From Rhexocercosporidium sp. MPI-PUGE-AT-0058 (taxonomy: Eukaryota; Ascomycota; Leotiomycetes; Helotiales), in assembly GCA_020746875.1 (NCBI GenBank), contig JAGTJL010000017.1:930001-994000 (forward strand): DNA of 64,000 nt. Direction: 5' to 3'. The notes beneath the pieces were generated by a model, which did not search any database, was not told the origin of the DNA, and saw only the letters and a list, made by a program, of their open reading frames with translations. This document shows, in pieces, positions 1 through 13,248 of this stretch. The stretch's first letter is position 1; each line of letters begins with the position of its first letter. The translations under genes and the position numbers were made by a program.

Positions 1-1323
1 CCCTGTACCGTGAGACGTCGTGTGTATCGAGCTTGCGGGTGATGGCTATGTAGCAATTTCCATCGAACCGCTTAACGAACTTCTCGCCTTGGTATCGGAG
101 ATAAGATTGTGCTGAGAAGTATGTTGATGTTCCCCGCTTCCGCTCCGACAGGGGGCTTTCGACACCTGGCGATGTAGACGCTGTAGCGCCATGGAATTGA
201 GGATCGGTAAAGTCTGATGAATTGCTGTTGCTGTTGCCGTTGGCTTTGGAAGCGAGAGATGCGATTTCTGCGGAGCTGCCGGGTCTCGATAGAGGCGATC
301 TCTTTGAACGGTGGCCGTCATTGTGGATTGCTAAATGTATCTCCGAGGGCGTGGAGGGATGTTGATCCTGGCTGATAGTCTGCTTCTTTGACGCATCAGG
401 TGTATTCCTCCCAAACCTTGCCTCGAAAGAGTTCCGACTGCGGTATGTAAGCAGAGCTGACATCCGGGCAGCACCGAGACCAGCCGTAGGAGGATCTGAG
501 AACGGGTAGTATCCATCGTCGTATTTTGGATCTGCGTAAATGCTTTGTCTTTGCGCCTCTCCCCAGCTGATACCCCAAGCGCTGTGGCGACTCGATGTTG
601 CAATTGGTACGATCGATCGAACGTAGTCTTTGCCAAAGTATGCCCATTCCAGAACCAACATGCCTCCCATGGATCCGCCAATGACTGCAGCAACTTGTCT
701 GACTCCTAGATCGTCCAGTAACAGTTTATGGAGACTGATATATGATCAGTACTGTCCTTCAAAGTCAGAGGATGTACTCACTTCACATCGTCCCGAATTG
801 TAGTGAGTGGGAACTCCGGTCCATAACGCTCATTGTTTTGATCTCCGTCTTTGCAAGTGACTGGACTTGCACTCCCATAAGGACTTCCCAGACTATTCAT
901 GCACACCACAAAGAATCTCGATATATCGAATGCCCGCCCAGGACCTCCTAGCAAAGGACCCCACCAGTCTCCAACATCAGCACTACCAGTCAAGGCGTGG
1001 CAGATAACCATAGCATTGTCTCTAGTGGGAGAGAGTTTGCCCTTTGTACTATACGCCAACGGGACATTCTGCAACGTAACACCTGATTCGAGCGTAAAGG
1101 ATGGGATGATCGCGATGGTCTGATCGGGGATCAAAGCTGCGAATGGGTTCTCGGGCTGCTGTTGGGTTCTTTCTTGGACGTATTCAGTCACTGGTTCCCG
1201 TCGGAGGGGTAAAATTGGTGGGAAAACTGACCGTATCTTAAAGTCGATGGTTTCTCCACGCCATTGAGCTCTGAATTGCTGGCCATTGTGGGTGAAGCAG
1301 AGAAAGTCTACCTTCAACGGCAA
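1..1323 (-). CDS. met2: Homoserine O-acetyltransferase, 5' part (runs off left edge)
   Basis: Transfers acetyl from acetyl-CoA to homoserine, the first committed step of fungal methionine/homocysteine synthesis. Exon 1 is 1323-782, a 47-base intron lies at 735-781, and exon 2 continues from 734 past base 1. The spliced product reads as the alpha/beta-hydrolase Met2/MetX family: ENPFAALIPDQ, then ALTGSADVGDWWGPLLG, SLGSPYGSASP, and the nucleophile elbow GGSMGG with Ser at about residue 202, then AWGISWGEAQRQSIY. A serine-rich low-complexity insert follows (about positions 120-370 of the window), as is usual in filamentous fungi, before the core resumes with RFDGNCYIAITRKLD. The catalytic Asp and His lie beyond the window. 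The first 50 or so residues are poorly conserved, so the start codon at 1323 is the least certain part. Confidence 0.93.
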
Positions 1324-2114
1324 GATGTGGAGGTGGGTGAGTTGAGAAAGGGTTGTGGATGGTTGTGTCCAGTCATACAGGAGGAGTCAAAATCGTCATC
1401 GGCATCCAGTTAGATGCAGCACTTCTAGCACTTTTTATTTGGAACCCTGCCGATATCGCTAGTCTAGTCTTTCAAGCTTGGGGTGCTTCAACTGTGGCGT
1501 TTTGAATAGCCAATCGTAGAAATACACCCAGAGTCAATGGGCTGGCACCCAAGTAGGACTAGCATGACTGTGGGTATCTATCTGTTACGAGGAATTTCTA
1601 TGTTGCAGCACATATCATATTGTATAGACAAGCTTGCTAATTCATCCAACAAGTGCCAGCAATTGCGCTTCACCTCACCTCTTAACGCCTTTGCTCTGTT
1701 GCTGGTCTCATTCATAACTTGGCAGGTGTTTACTGTGATAATCAAGTCATCGTGGCTAGTGAATGTAGAGGTGGCTGGTGACATGTGGCTTGAACGTACA
1801 CGCTAAGCCTAATCCGGCTGCTTGCTCAATTCGTTCAGAGCCGCATCGTCAGGCACGCTCGTTCATTTCTCCACCACCTCCACCTCCACCTCCATCTCGA
1901 CTTGTTTTTCTACATCGCCTCACCTCGAAAGATCTGCTCGCCCTTCTCGCCCTTGATGGTTCCCATCATACCACATCGCACCGCGCACCTTCCTTTACGT
2001 TGATTCTCATTCTCTAGGTACCTCGTCGCCAGCATTGCAGGCAAGCTTGCAGCTACGACAGCTTACCACCACACATGTACAGAGATTGAGCGCGACTCCA
2101 AGATCGAGGCGGAG
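1324..2114. promoter_or_regulatory. Divergent promoter region between met2 and THO2
   Basis: This 0.8-kb gap separates two head-to-head genes and must hold both promoters. It contains a pyrimidine-rich CCACCT repeat tract at about 1869-1894, typical of fungal leaders near transcription starts. I found no CACGTG sulfur-control box here. Short open frames inside it have no recognisable content. Confidence 0.5.
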
Positions 2115-5100
2115 ATGGCCCCTGCTGGCAAGAGAAAGAGACCGGATAGGTCATCCGTCGACTCGGGGGAGAGCCGGCCTTCGCCGCACCGACCACAGAG
2201 TGCAAGCCTGGCTCAGCATGACAGAGGATCCGAGATGCGCGACGGAGGCAGAAGATCGAGCCGCGGAGGGCAAGGAGGCTCTGGCGCAGGGAGAGGAGGT
2301 CGAAGGAATGATGCTCGCGACAATCCGAACAAACTCAACATTGCTGGCCCTGGCAGAGCGACCCCAACACCTGGCCCGATGTCTCCTCCCCCTCCTCGTC
2401 CTGTGAGTGCAGCTCAAACACCCACAGCCACCCAGACTTCAACACCGATCACCGAAATTCCTACTCCTGTCTTCAGACCTGACCCAATACCATTCGACTA
2501 TACTTTCCTTACTGACGAACGACTCTCGGCCTGGGACACAAGGCGTCAGGAGGTGATAAGCGCAGGGAGACAAGCCATTCAAGATGAGGATACAACAGAC
2601 CTGTCTTCCATCTTCCAAGAGCTCATCCGTGCGACTGTGGATGGTCGTATGGAGCCGGCGGTTGCTGGAAATTGTGTGAAGGAGATCCTCGTCCTTGAAC
2701 CTTCACCAGATGATGGTTTAGCACCAAGCTTCAATGCGCCCGTCCTATTCCTCGACATTCTTTCCATGATGTTAGAAGATGGCACCAAAAATCCGGCCCT
2801 CACACCCTTCGCCGTTGCAACGGAAATCTCCCCTGACCTTATGCGCCTGAACTTCGACAACGATGTGCTTGAAGCCCTTGGACTTACCCAAGGTACATTC
2901 AAGCGTATGGCTGTCCGTAAGGCTACCAACCAGTTGTATCGACAAGGAAATTACAATCTGTTGCGAGAAGAGACGGAGGGGTACTCTAAACTTGTCACTG
3001 AGCTCTTCACGACAAGTGGAAGCGAACCACCAACAAGCGAGGTCGTTGAGGATGCATTTGAGAGGGTCAAGGGCTTGATTGGGACATTCGACCTGGATGT
3101 TGGACGAGTACTTGATATTACTTTAGATGTCTTTGCTGCCGTTCTTATCAAACACTTCCGGTTCTTTATCAAACTCCTCCGTGTTAGCTCTTGGTGGCCT
3201 CGACATGGGGAGATCGATGGGGACAGACATGGAGGGCTTCCAAATTGGGCTCTTCCAAGCTCCTCCGGATGGATGACAACACCTGAAGAGGAAGAGCTTT
3301 CCAAGCATGAACGGAGTGCCCGAGATGTACAGTTTTGGGAACGTGCTCGTGAAGTTGGGTTGGATGCATTTTTTGAGCTTGGAGGAAGACGAGCGATTGA
3401 CGAAGAGACTAAGCAACAGTGCCTGGACAGCAATGCGTCGGCCGATACTGAGTTTGATGCGGATCGAGAATGGATCAAGCACACCGGCACCCTGCCACCC
3501 TCTGGCAACCGAGTAGCGGCTCAACTTTTGGGCTTCAAATTACGCTTTTACACTTCAGAAGCTCGCGACGATGACGATACCCTTCCCGCAAATCTCATAT
3601 ACCTCACAGCATTGCTCATCAAGATCGGATTCATCTCTTTGCGAGACTTGTATCCCCATCTGTGGCCGTTGGACGAGAATATGCCAGCTGTCAGGGAAGC
3701 GAGACAGCAAGAGCTTGCGGAGAAGGAGAAGCTGAGCCGTCCTGGTGGTGGCGCAACGAATGCATTGACCATGGCCGGTGCTTTGACGGACGATGACCCC
3801 AAGAATGGTGGTAGAATTCGAGAAGCTGCCTCTTCGAAAGCCGACCCGGCCGCCAAGACGACCGCAACCACCGAGTCAGAGGATAAGGCGAAAGAACCGC
3901 AAGACCAGAAAGTTCAGTTGCTGGTTTGTCTGTTGACCATTGGTGCATTACCTGAAGCCCTTTTTATGCTCGGCCGCTTCCCTTGGCTTCCAGAGGCATA
4001 CCCCGAGCTGATCCCACTCATTAATCGCATCTTGCACCATTCTATCAAAGATCTGTACGACGAAGTTAAGCCGGTGACTGTAAGCGAAGCAGAACCACAA
4101 TGTCCAACGAAGAAGGTCGCGGAAATAGACCAAAGCGGAGTACCAAAGGGACAAGTCCGCCTCACGCAATTACCCGTTCGAAAGCAGCTTCGGTGGCCAT
4201 TTCCTGATAAGCACGACACCAATGACAGTACTTCATATAGATTTTACTGGGACGAATGGGCAGACGACATACCTGTTTGCCGGAGTGTTGATGATCTTTT
4301 TACTCTCTGCAGCACGTTACTCAATCTGTCTGGTGTCAATATAGGCAAAGATGCTACCTTGTTTTCCAAGATTACGAGAATTGGCATTGACAGTCTCAGA
4401 GTCGATCGCTCCCGACCAAATTTCGAGAGATGGCAAGACCTGCTGAAGCGACTGATAGTTCCAGCTCTCAGTCTGACCAATGCCAATTCTGCATTGGTCA
4501 GCGAAGTCTGGGCTATGCTAAAGCTTTTCCCGGTGTCTGTCAGATACTCCGTGTATGCCGAATGGTTTGAGGGCCAAACTTCGCGCCTGCCAGCAATTAA
4601 GGCTGCTTTTGCACGAACGAAGCTCGAAACTTTGAGCACCATGAAGCGAATCAGCAAGATCAACGTGGCGCCTATGGCTCGTGCTCTAGCGAAGATTGCC
4701 TATTCCTCACCTGGCATTGTCTTTAGCATTGCCCTGAGTCAAATCGAATCATACAACAATCTCACAGAAGTTGTGGTTGAGTGTGCAAAACACTTTACCA
4801 GTTTAGGTTATGACGTTCTTGTGTGGTCACTTATGAGCGCCCTCGGCGGAAAGGACAGAAATCGAACGAACGCTGAATTCGCCCTCCTTCCCAGCAGATG
4901 GCTCCTAGCTCTCTCAAGATTCTCGGGCAAAGTCTACAAACGCTACTCCATCCTCAATCTCTCACCCATCCTCCGATATGTCGCCGATCAATTGTATCGC
5001 GGCAACTCTACCGATCTAGTCATCCTGAAGGAACTTATCGCCCAGATGTCCGGCATTGTCCCGGACACCGATTTCACAAATGCTCAGATTCATGCCATGA

Positions 5101-8100
5101 CAGGTGGCGAAGAGCTCAAAAAGCACACCCTCATCACCCTTTACGACAAACGCTTTGAATCTGTGAAGACCTCGCAGCGTCTGATGAGAGCCCTCACCGA
5201 GTCAAATCTTTCTGGAGAACTCCTAATCTCCATTGCACAACATCGGCAAGCTGCTATATACAAGATTTCCGATGACGAGGCCCATATCAAGCTGCTAGCG
5301 ACGATGATGGACGACACACAAGAAGCGCTTTCACAATACCTAGAGCTTCTTCGCAGCAACCTCTCGGTGGAAGAATTTGATCGCCAAGTCCCCGGAATTC
5401 CCGAGCTCTTGAGGGATTTCGGCCTGGATCCAGGACTTGCGTTCTTCATTGGGAGACAGAGTCTTGCGTATCGAAGGTCAAATACCGCTTCTCCAGAATT
5501 AAACGGCACGACCAAGGTTCTTTCCGAGGCGACCATTCCCCCTACCACGTTGGCCGATGCCGACGGGGATGTCGGCATGGCAGACGAGAAGGAAATCGCA
5601 TCAAATGGCGAAAACCCAGCACTTTTGAATGGGATTGTGCCTAGGGAAGACGTCCAGATGGTGGACATAAAGGAAGATAGCATGCCAGCACCCAAGAGTG
5701 ACCCGTTCCAAAAAATCCTCGAACCGATCATCGAAGCTGTGCAGAATGTGCTCCCCGAAGGCTCCTTCAAGTCACTAAATTCCGAGCTCTACGTCACTTT
5801 CTGGGCCTCAGCACTTGGAGATCTAGCGATACCTAACAGCAGTTATGAAGCGGAAATCTCTCGGCTGGTAGGTGAAATTTCGGAGCTAGCCAAGGACCGA
5901 ACAGATATGACCAGGGCAGGAGTAGCAGCCAAAGAGGCCAAGAAAAAGAACCTTTCTTCGACACGGGACAAACTGATCGCGGAGTTCAAAGAAGCCCTGA
6001 ATAATTTTAGCCAGAAGAAGGCTCGCCTGCTCAAGACCAAGTCGCTATGGTTTAGCAAAACTTCGAACCCAAACCTGGCTATGGAAGCATTTCTTGAAAA
6101 GTGCTTACTCCCGCGATTGCTGCTGTCTCCCAGTGACGCAGAATATTGTTTCAGGATGGTCAAATTTCTCCACGAGAACGGTGTTCCCTACTTCCGAACG
6201 CTTGGACTGTACACCCAAATTTTCAGACCTAATCGTCTCCGTGCAATCATATTCGCATGCACCGTTCGTGAAGCTGAGAACCTGGGACGATTTCTCAGAC
6301 TCGTGCTGATGGACCTTGCTCGGTGGCACGCCGACTCGGCTGTCTTCGAGAAGGAGGCATGGGGCAGTGGAGGAAACCTTCCTGGTTTTGCAAAGGCTAT
6401 CGATGACAGTGGTAAGCCGAAGGGTTTGGTTGCCTATGATGGCGACAATGGATTCAAGTCATGTCTTCTTCGCTGGCATACGAGCTTGAACACGGCCCTC
6501 CGGGACTGCCTGGGAGGGACTGAGTGGATGCATATTCGAAATGCAATCACCGTATTGAAATCTGTAGTCGAGGTCTTCCCCGCCATAAACTTCCACGGCA
6601 CCAAGATTCTAGAACAGCTAGAGGTTATTGCAACCAGGGAAAAGGGTTCTCGAGAAGATCTGGCTCTCACCGGTAACGCAGTGTTAGTTCAGTTGAAGAA
6701 GAGAGAACCCAAATGGGTAATGGTGCAGGCGTTTGGTCATGTTGGCTCTATGGGTCACACTGCAGTATGTTGAAAGAACCCCCATAACCCTCATTTCTTC
6801 GACTGATCACTTTGTAGAACGATTCGGCAGGTGCAAATCATGAGAACGGCAAAGGATCTGCGAAATCCCTCTTGAAGCCTACCGCTGCGGAATTCAAGCC
6901 CGGTTCGCGAGCTAGGTTCGTTCAATCAATCTATTTGATGATAGTCTGCTCACATATAGCAGTTCTCAGGGTGCATCCGTACCCAAGGCCGCGACTGCGG
7001 TGGAAGTCGAGGACGGCGAAGTTGATGATGCAAAGACTACGCGGGCCGCAATAAAGTCTGGTGAGCCAGTGGAAAACGCACGAGATCCGAAGCGCCCACT
7101 TCCACCAGCCACAGCTCTGGAATCGAAAAAGATCGATGTGCTTGCCGAGAGAGATCGATTTAAAGCAGCAAAAGCCTTGCAGTCAACGCCAGGAAGTGTC
7201 CCATCTCGCCCAGACACAGGCAGAAACCCTGCCCCTACATCACTACTTGACCAAAGAAGTCCTAATCTACCAAGCAGACCCGATGCACCATTCCCCAGTC
7301 GTGACCTACTTGACAGACAGCCGCGTCATGGTGATCGAAGAGATGGCCGAGACTCGCGCCTCCAAGATCCAAGACTAGATCGTCCGAGCGGCAGACCTGG
7401 AGATCGACCTGTGGAGAGACCTGGAGACAGACCTCGCGAGTTTTTTGGGACCGAAAGACGTGCGCCGGAGCCACCATCCAGAGAATTCGGGCGCACTTCG
7501 GACAGGGTTCCAGGTTCGGATCGTGAGCGAACTCGGCCGGATCCTCCTCCACGATGGACAGCGGACTCGGCTCGGGAAAAGCTTGAACGGACTGCTCAAG
7601 CTAGAGAGGTTGATGGTGGTCGTTTGTCCCGCGATATGCCTCCCCCGAGACCTGGGCCATCCTTAGATCGTGCTCCTACAGCCACTTCTGATAGGCTTCC
7701 AGCTATCATCCCTGAACGACAAGAGATAATCAACCCAGAGCGTGCTGCCCTTATTTCTGCCGACAAGAACCCCTCTCGGTCCAACTCTCCTCGCCGCGGT
7801 AGAGAAGAACCGAGAGAGCGAGTATCCTCAAGACCCCAGTCACCACGGAGACACGGCACGGACAAGGATCACTTAGAGGCCAGACGTGATGATCGGCCTT
7901 TACGAAGTGGTCCTCAAGAGTCGTTCAATTCTCCTCTTAGTCGCGTTGAAGATGTTCAGCCTCCACCAGCAGGCCCACGCAGTGATAGACCCGCGGAGAG
8001 AGAACGAGGTGGGCAACACGACAGACCTGCTTTCCAATCAACCCAGCTTCCTCCCAGATCTTTAGATCCAGATCATGGTCGATTGAACGCCATGAGCAGA

Positions 8101-9567
8101 CCGCAGCCAGATCCCAACTTTGGTCGTCTCACAGCACCCGCCCCAGACATTCCTTCTGGACCTCGGGATAGAAACACCCGCGGCAATCGTATGGGGAATG
8201 CTCCAACACCAACACGCCCAAATGCAAGAGAATTACCTCGACCTCCGACGCCGGAAAAGCAACCTCCTACTGGTCCATCTGGCGGCGGTCGTCACCCAAG
8301 GCGCTCTGCATCAGGCCAATTCGACTCGACTCCAGTTGCTTCGGGTTCCAATGCTACTACTGCTACACCTGTGACACCGACTGCAGCATCTGCGATTCAT
8401 CCAGACCGATTGAAGCATCTTGGAGGTCCTGTAGCTCCGCCACATGTACAGCCACAGGCACCTCAACAACCAGGTGGGGGAATCCACCCCGATAGATTGA
8501 GGGCATTTGGCAGCGAAGATCCGATCAAGCCCCAACTCCAGTCTCAGATGAACAACAATAACAACCGTTCAAGACCCAATGTGCCTCCTCTAGCGACTTC
8601 AGGTCCTCCATCAGGACCAAAAGGATCTCAAGCGAGTCCCGTACATCCTGGACCAAATGGGTTTGCTGCTCCCACTGGTCCAGCATCAGCGACCGAGCGT
8701 GCAGCCCGAGGTGGCAGACGGCAACTTGCGGGCATCAATACGATGCTCCAGCAAGCTGGGCAACAGAACACTCCCGACCGTGTGAATGTTCGTGGCCGTG
8801 GTGGAAGAATGAGTACTGGCATAGGCCCTGAGACACCAATCTCAGGTCCATCGACACCATCCCTACCTGTTCCTCCTCCACCGCCTGGGCCACCACCTGC
8901 TCGACAGGAGACTGCTAGGGACTTGGGTCGAGATCTCATCAACCCCGCGCGCGCCGATCTGATCACTGGATCCGAAGCCCCGACAGAAGAGCGCGATCGA
9001 GATCGCAATGGTCGAAGAGAACGTTCTGGTAAGAGCCGCAGAAGCTCTAGAAGCCCGGGACGAGAACGTGAATCTAAACGTGGCGCCCCTGATGAGGAGC
9101 GTGCTCAGAGAAGCGAGTATCGTGATCGCGGTGACCGCAGAGCTGGCGAACGAGGTGAGGCGGAGAAGGATCGACATCAAAGCAAGTCATCGCCGGCACC
9201 AGCCAGGGATTTGATAGCTGGTAGAGAGTCAACGGGAGGTAGAGAGAGTGGTAGAGATCGTGAGCGTGGAGACCGTGATAGAGAAGGCAGTCGCCGAGAT
9301 GGTAGGGATCGGGATATTGCCCGGGATTCCAACGCTAGTTGGTCTGGTGAGCGGGGAGGAGAGCGGGGAAACGAACGAGGCGAGCGAGGCAATGAGAGAG
9401 GAGGTGGTCGAAGCAGTAGAGACACACGAAGCAGCGGTGATCTGAGAGGCAGTGGGGAGGAGCGCCGAGACGGGCGATCAAGCAGAGAAGAAATTGGTCG
9501 GAAGCGACGCAGTGATGAGGGTGGCATGGAATCTCGAAGTGGTCATGACAAAAGAGTCCGCCGATAG
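2115..9567 (+). CDS. THO2: THO complex subunit 2 (transcription-export factor)
   Basis: Large scaffold subunit of the nuclear THO/TREX complex, which couples transcription elongation to mRNP packaging and export. Exons are 2115-6764, 6818-6915 and 6960-9567, joined in frame by introns of 53 and 44 bases, giving about 2451 residues, normal for filamentous fungi. An acidic/basic disordered N-terminus precedes the Tho2 helical core. The hallmark FRFFIKLLRVSSWWP lies near residue 350, and the C-terminal THOC2 domain ends near the first intron. The tail after residue 1580 is disordered and very rich in Arg, Asp, Glu, Pro and Ser, with DRP-type repeats, two HPDRL repeats and an RGE/NER-rich stretch, consistent with RNA binding. 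The start follows a purine-rich leader. A start a little downstream cannot be excluded, but the frame is open throughout exon 1. Confidence 0.93.
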
Positions 9568-10389
9568 ATTGGAAGTCCGGTTTTAGATTGGACTGAGCAT
9601 AAAGATGGAAGGAATGATGTGTGCATCTTCACCAGTGCATTTGGCCGCTTAGACCAGACCTGGGGGTGTCTTTTGTACGATGAGTTGGAGATAATTTTTC
9701 TTTGCGAACGACCACATGGGGCGAGCATTGCAGGCGTATAGCGAAATCAAATCGAAACGAACCTAGTTCATTGCGAGCATTTCATGGCGAACTTCCCAAA
9801 TCAAATTCTTTTATAAGCGGGAAGAAAGCTTTCGGAACCGCGAGGTGCAGAATGACAGTCCATTATGTGTTCCTTTGCTGCTTGACATTCCATGCCCGAC
9901 TATACGCGATATTTTTGTAGCATAGCGGGGAGTTAGCTCGGGATATTTTGGTTGAAACTTTTGATTTTTAACCTGCACAATTCTTCTGAAGTTCGCATTT
10001 TGGAGATTTGTATAAACTCAATGTGAATAAGGGGTAGCTTGGAATTGGTTTCGCTGCTTTGAGTCTTCTCGCTTATGCACTGCTATGTTTACTACACCAA
10101 ACACCTCAAATTCTTGGTTCCTATTCAGACAAGTAATGGTTGAAAGCACCAAGCATTTCGAAATCCATAGCTTGAGGCTTCTATTTGATTTATGGCAGTA
10201 TTGAAGGATACAGAACGAATATAATCGTTGTATATTGCTTCGGTAGTCAGTGTCGTGATTGTGTCAGCTGGATATTCTGCGCTATGCTGCGCAAGCTCTA
10301 CATATTAGGGAGACACAAGTATCTTGCTCCTTGGATATTCATGTTCACAAAATCTCTCTATTCTGATATCCTGCTTCGAACGCATCAAC
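9568..10389. other. Intergenic, no gene seen
   Basis: AT-richer sequence 3' of THO2, presumably its terminator and UTR, running up to the pseudogene. Only short open frames without family resemblance are present. Confidence 0.5.
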
Positions 10390-11741
10390 ATGGGCCAGTC
10401 CGCTCCGAGGAGCGCAAAGCTCCCAAATGACCCAATCTTCTCTCGTCTTGTCCAGCTCGCTCGCGACATCCCTGGTATTAGAATCCAGGACGAAACTGGA
10501 ATTGAAGCTGGCTGCAGTGATTTCAAGAATGATATTCTCCACTTACGGGATTTTCCACACCAGCAGCTTCCTTCCCAGCCATTACATCGCCAAGGGATTC
10601 TGCTTCCTGATGCAGCATCCATTGCTACAATCACCTATGGTGGATACTATTTTATTATTATTAGTTTCTTTACGTTTATCTCCATCGGAGGCAGATGTGT
10701 CCCGATCTGTGAGCAGCCTGGATTGACAAGGATTGAGGGCTAATGAGATCTAGCAACGAAACACTATGACGAGGCGCTTCACTTCTCGAGCACATCCAAA
10801 GCAACTTACCCCCTGTCTGAGCCAAGTAGCGCACTCTATCGTCAAGGACGAAGTTGAGTATGCGTATCTAATACGTATCATTCCCGTGACAAGAGCTCCA
10901 CCATCTGCAACGTCAAGACCAATTCCAGCAATGGAAATCGACGACGATCTGGTCCTCTCCCCTCTCGACACGTGCCTCATAATTTTCACGTCTGGTACAA
11001 CAGAAAATCTCGAAAAGTAAGTCTCTGGAACCCTCCGACTTCGAGAAATGATCTGTGCAGGATCAATTCTCAACGAATCCACCGCTCGAATCTGGGGGGG
11101 ATATCACAAAAACCCCAATCAAAGTCAATTACAGCCCAAACAGTTACGGGGATCAGCTACTGCGACTCAGTAAGATGCATGATTCACTAGACGTCCTCCT
11201 TCATGATCATAGCTTGTGCAACCGCCATTTTGGAGATGAATCTACAACCAAAACAGCATTTGACGAAGATGGTCTGTCTGTTCAAGACGGGAGACTTCTC
11301 TCGGCTGATCGACGGCTAGTATCTCTTCGGAGGCAGGGCTAACACTGTTTGTAGCGAACCCTACTCCTCAAAAATGTTTCGACGTGATCATCTGAAAAAG
11401 AATTCACAAAATCCGCCTTCTCTACTACGATGTCTCGGTTCCCGAGCTCGACAAATACCTCCTAGAACTTCCTTACGTCTCCGAAGCCCACGTCCTCCTA
11501 GTCTTAGACTGCGGGGAAAAGGATATGCCCGAGGCTCTGATTCGTCTCCGTACGCCCATGGACCCAATAATCTTCTCACCTCAGGACTTCAACCTCCAAC
11601 GAATCCGTGCTGATTTGGCGCAGTACTTGGAATATTATGAATTACCAAGACTGGTGAGGATTTCTGGGGGATGGCGAAGAAGTTCCCCGGACTGATTCAG
11701 TGAATGTCCTGAAAAAAGAGGCGTCGAAAATGTTCTTCTAG
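10390..11741 (+). pseudogene. Decayed adenylate-forming enzyme (AMP-binding acyl-CoA synthetase-like)
   Basis: Ordered fragments of a class I adenylate-forming enzyme lie in different frames. The N-terminus starts MGQSAPRSAKLPND at 10390 and reaches about 10743, including an ITYGGYYF segment. The ATP-binding P-loop signature IIFTSGTT lies near 10980-11010. The A8-region hallmark FKTGDFSRLIDG then a TAG stop then YLFGGRA lies near 11268-11340. A C-terminal domain beginning VSVPELDKYLLELPYV reaches the lysine-containing end and a TAG at 11739-11741. An in-frame stop inside a conserved motif plus at least two frame changes not explained by good introns make this a pseudogene. The live family activates carboxylic acids as acyl-adenylates, then thioesters. 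The substrate cannot be told. Confidence 0.8.
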
Positions 11742-13248
11742 ATCGACCTGTGTCGGCCGTTGGACGAAGGCGTGGCGTACTTGGCCAGAGAAAATGCAGC
11801 ACTTTAGGTGAAAAGAAAGTGAGGAGGGGCTTGACAATGCTGCCTTATCGGTGAATTTGAGGGCACTGAAGACACCAACACCGGGCGATGGTCGCCCTCT
11901 AGGCATCTATTAGCGCTCTTGATGATGATGTTTTTTTCTTCTTCTTCAACTTTGAGTATCAATGCATTCTGGCGAGAGTTGGTGATGGTTAATTTGCGCG
12001 TGCCCTACGAGAGCAATATTCGGGTACTAGATTTGCTCTCATGAGTAAAACGAGACGCCCCGTGCCCTCAGACTCGATGATTCTTGACCTCCCCCATACT
12101 AAGCAAGCCAGCGAGCAGTTCCTCAGAAATGTAATGGGCAAATTCGATGAACTCTAGTCTCGGAATTGTCTTCCTAGAGCAAGCATCTTCCTCCAGATAC
12201 ATTAGGAATGTTAATCTATTCGGATTTACGTACAGTAGTCTGTTCCTCCCATGCAAGCGGGAAACTCTGATAAAGAAATTTAGGTTGACGCAGTCAGACA
12301 CGCAAACGCTAAAAAGTTGAACCACATGGAAAGGCCAAGACTCTGCCACATTTCTAGTCCGAAACTTAATTCTCTTCGGGGAGGAGTTAGGTCCGGTTGT
12401 AGCGTGTCGATCTTTCTCCTGCTGTAGTAAAGTAAAGCGAAGGAATATTCCGCATTGGAGAACTTGCATTTTGATCTAAGTTTGAATTACATCAAGAGAG
12501 TTTAGTCGGCTTGGTACTCTACCATAGCGATCGACATCTTGTGGGTGCAAACCCAAGTCCATGTCCTTGTCTTTGACCATGAGATACAAATGGCCGTGCC
12601 GTATGGAAGGGATGAAGATCCATCTAATGCAGCGCGACTCGCGTGTTCCGGCTAAAATGGATTAAGATCTTCAAAGCTTGTGAATGCGTAGTACAGGATT
12701 ATTCCAGCTTTCCATGTCCTGGACATGGAATGTTGGGCATCAAGAAACCCGTGCAGGCCTCTTCGAAGTTCGGGTGGAGTAGCGAGATGGGTGGACCCCC
12801 CTGATCGCCAGCAATTAGAGAAGCTTTCCGCCGTGGAGTCTAATTATCGTGAGATCTTAGATTCAGCGATACGCGAGCTTTTGATCTACAAATGGAGGCA
12901 GATGCGATGGTTTGGAGGGATTGTTGTTGTGTTCTAGAAAGGACTAACGAGATCTACGAAATGGGGCCAGAGTGGGTGGTTTGAGAGAATTGTTAGTTTA
13001 TCGAATCTAGGTCGACTGTCCGACTAATTCGTGATAGAGGCAATTTGAGCCGGGGCATGCATGAACAGTATTTAAGCTTTGAAAGGTTCAATAGACGTCG
13101 GTCGCATATCACAAATCTCAAAGAATGTTGAACCAGAGATAAAATGTCAAGCAAGAGCCGAAGTGGATTGCTACGAGGACATGTGAGACCGAGGCTGGCA
13201 TTTCTAGACATATACAGATGACAGCACCACGAAATCGTAAGGTTAGAT
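11742..13248. other. Intergenic, no gene seen
   Basis: Sequence between the pseudogene and the 3' end of the tyrosinase gene. An open frame of 133 codons on the minus strand (12068-12469) has no recognisable domain, no good start context and no splice partners, so I do not call it. Confidence 0.4.

Noticed and set aside
1183..1230. Possible 41-base intron (GTCAG to ACCAG) near the N-terminus of met2
   Set aside because: Removing it shifts the frame into a stop, so the open reading was kept.
12068..12469. 133-codon minus-strand frame
   Set aside because: No domain, no splice partners and no homology that I recognise.
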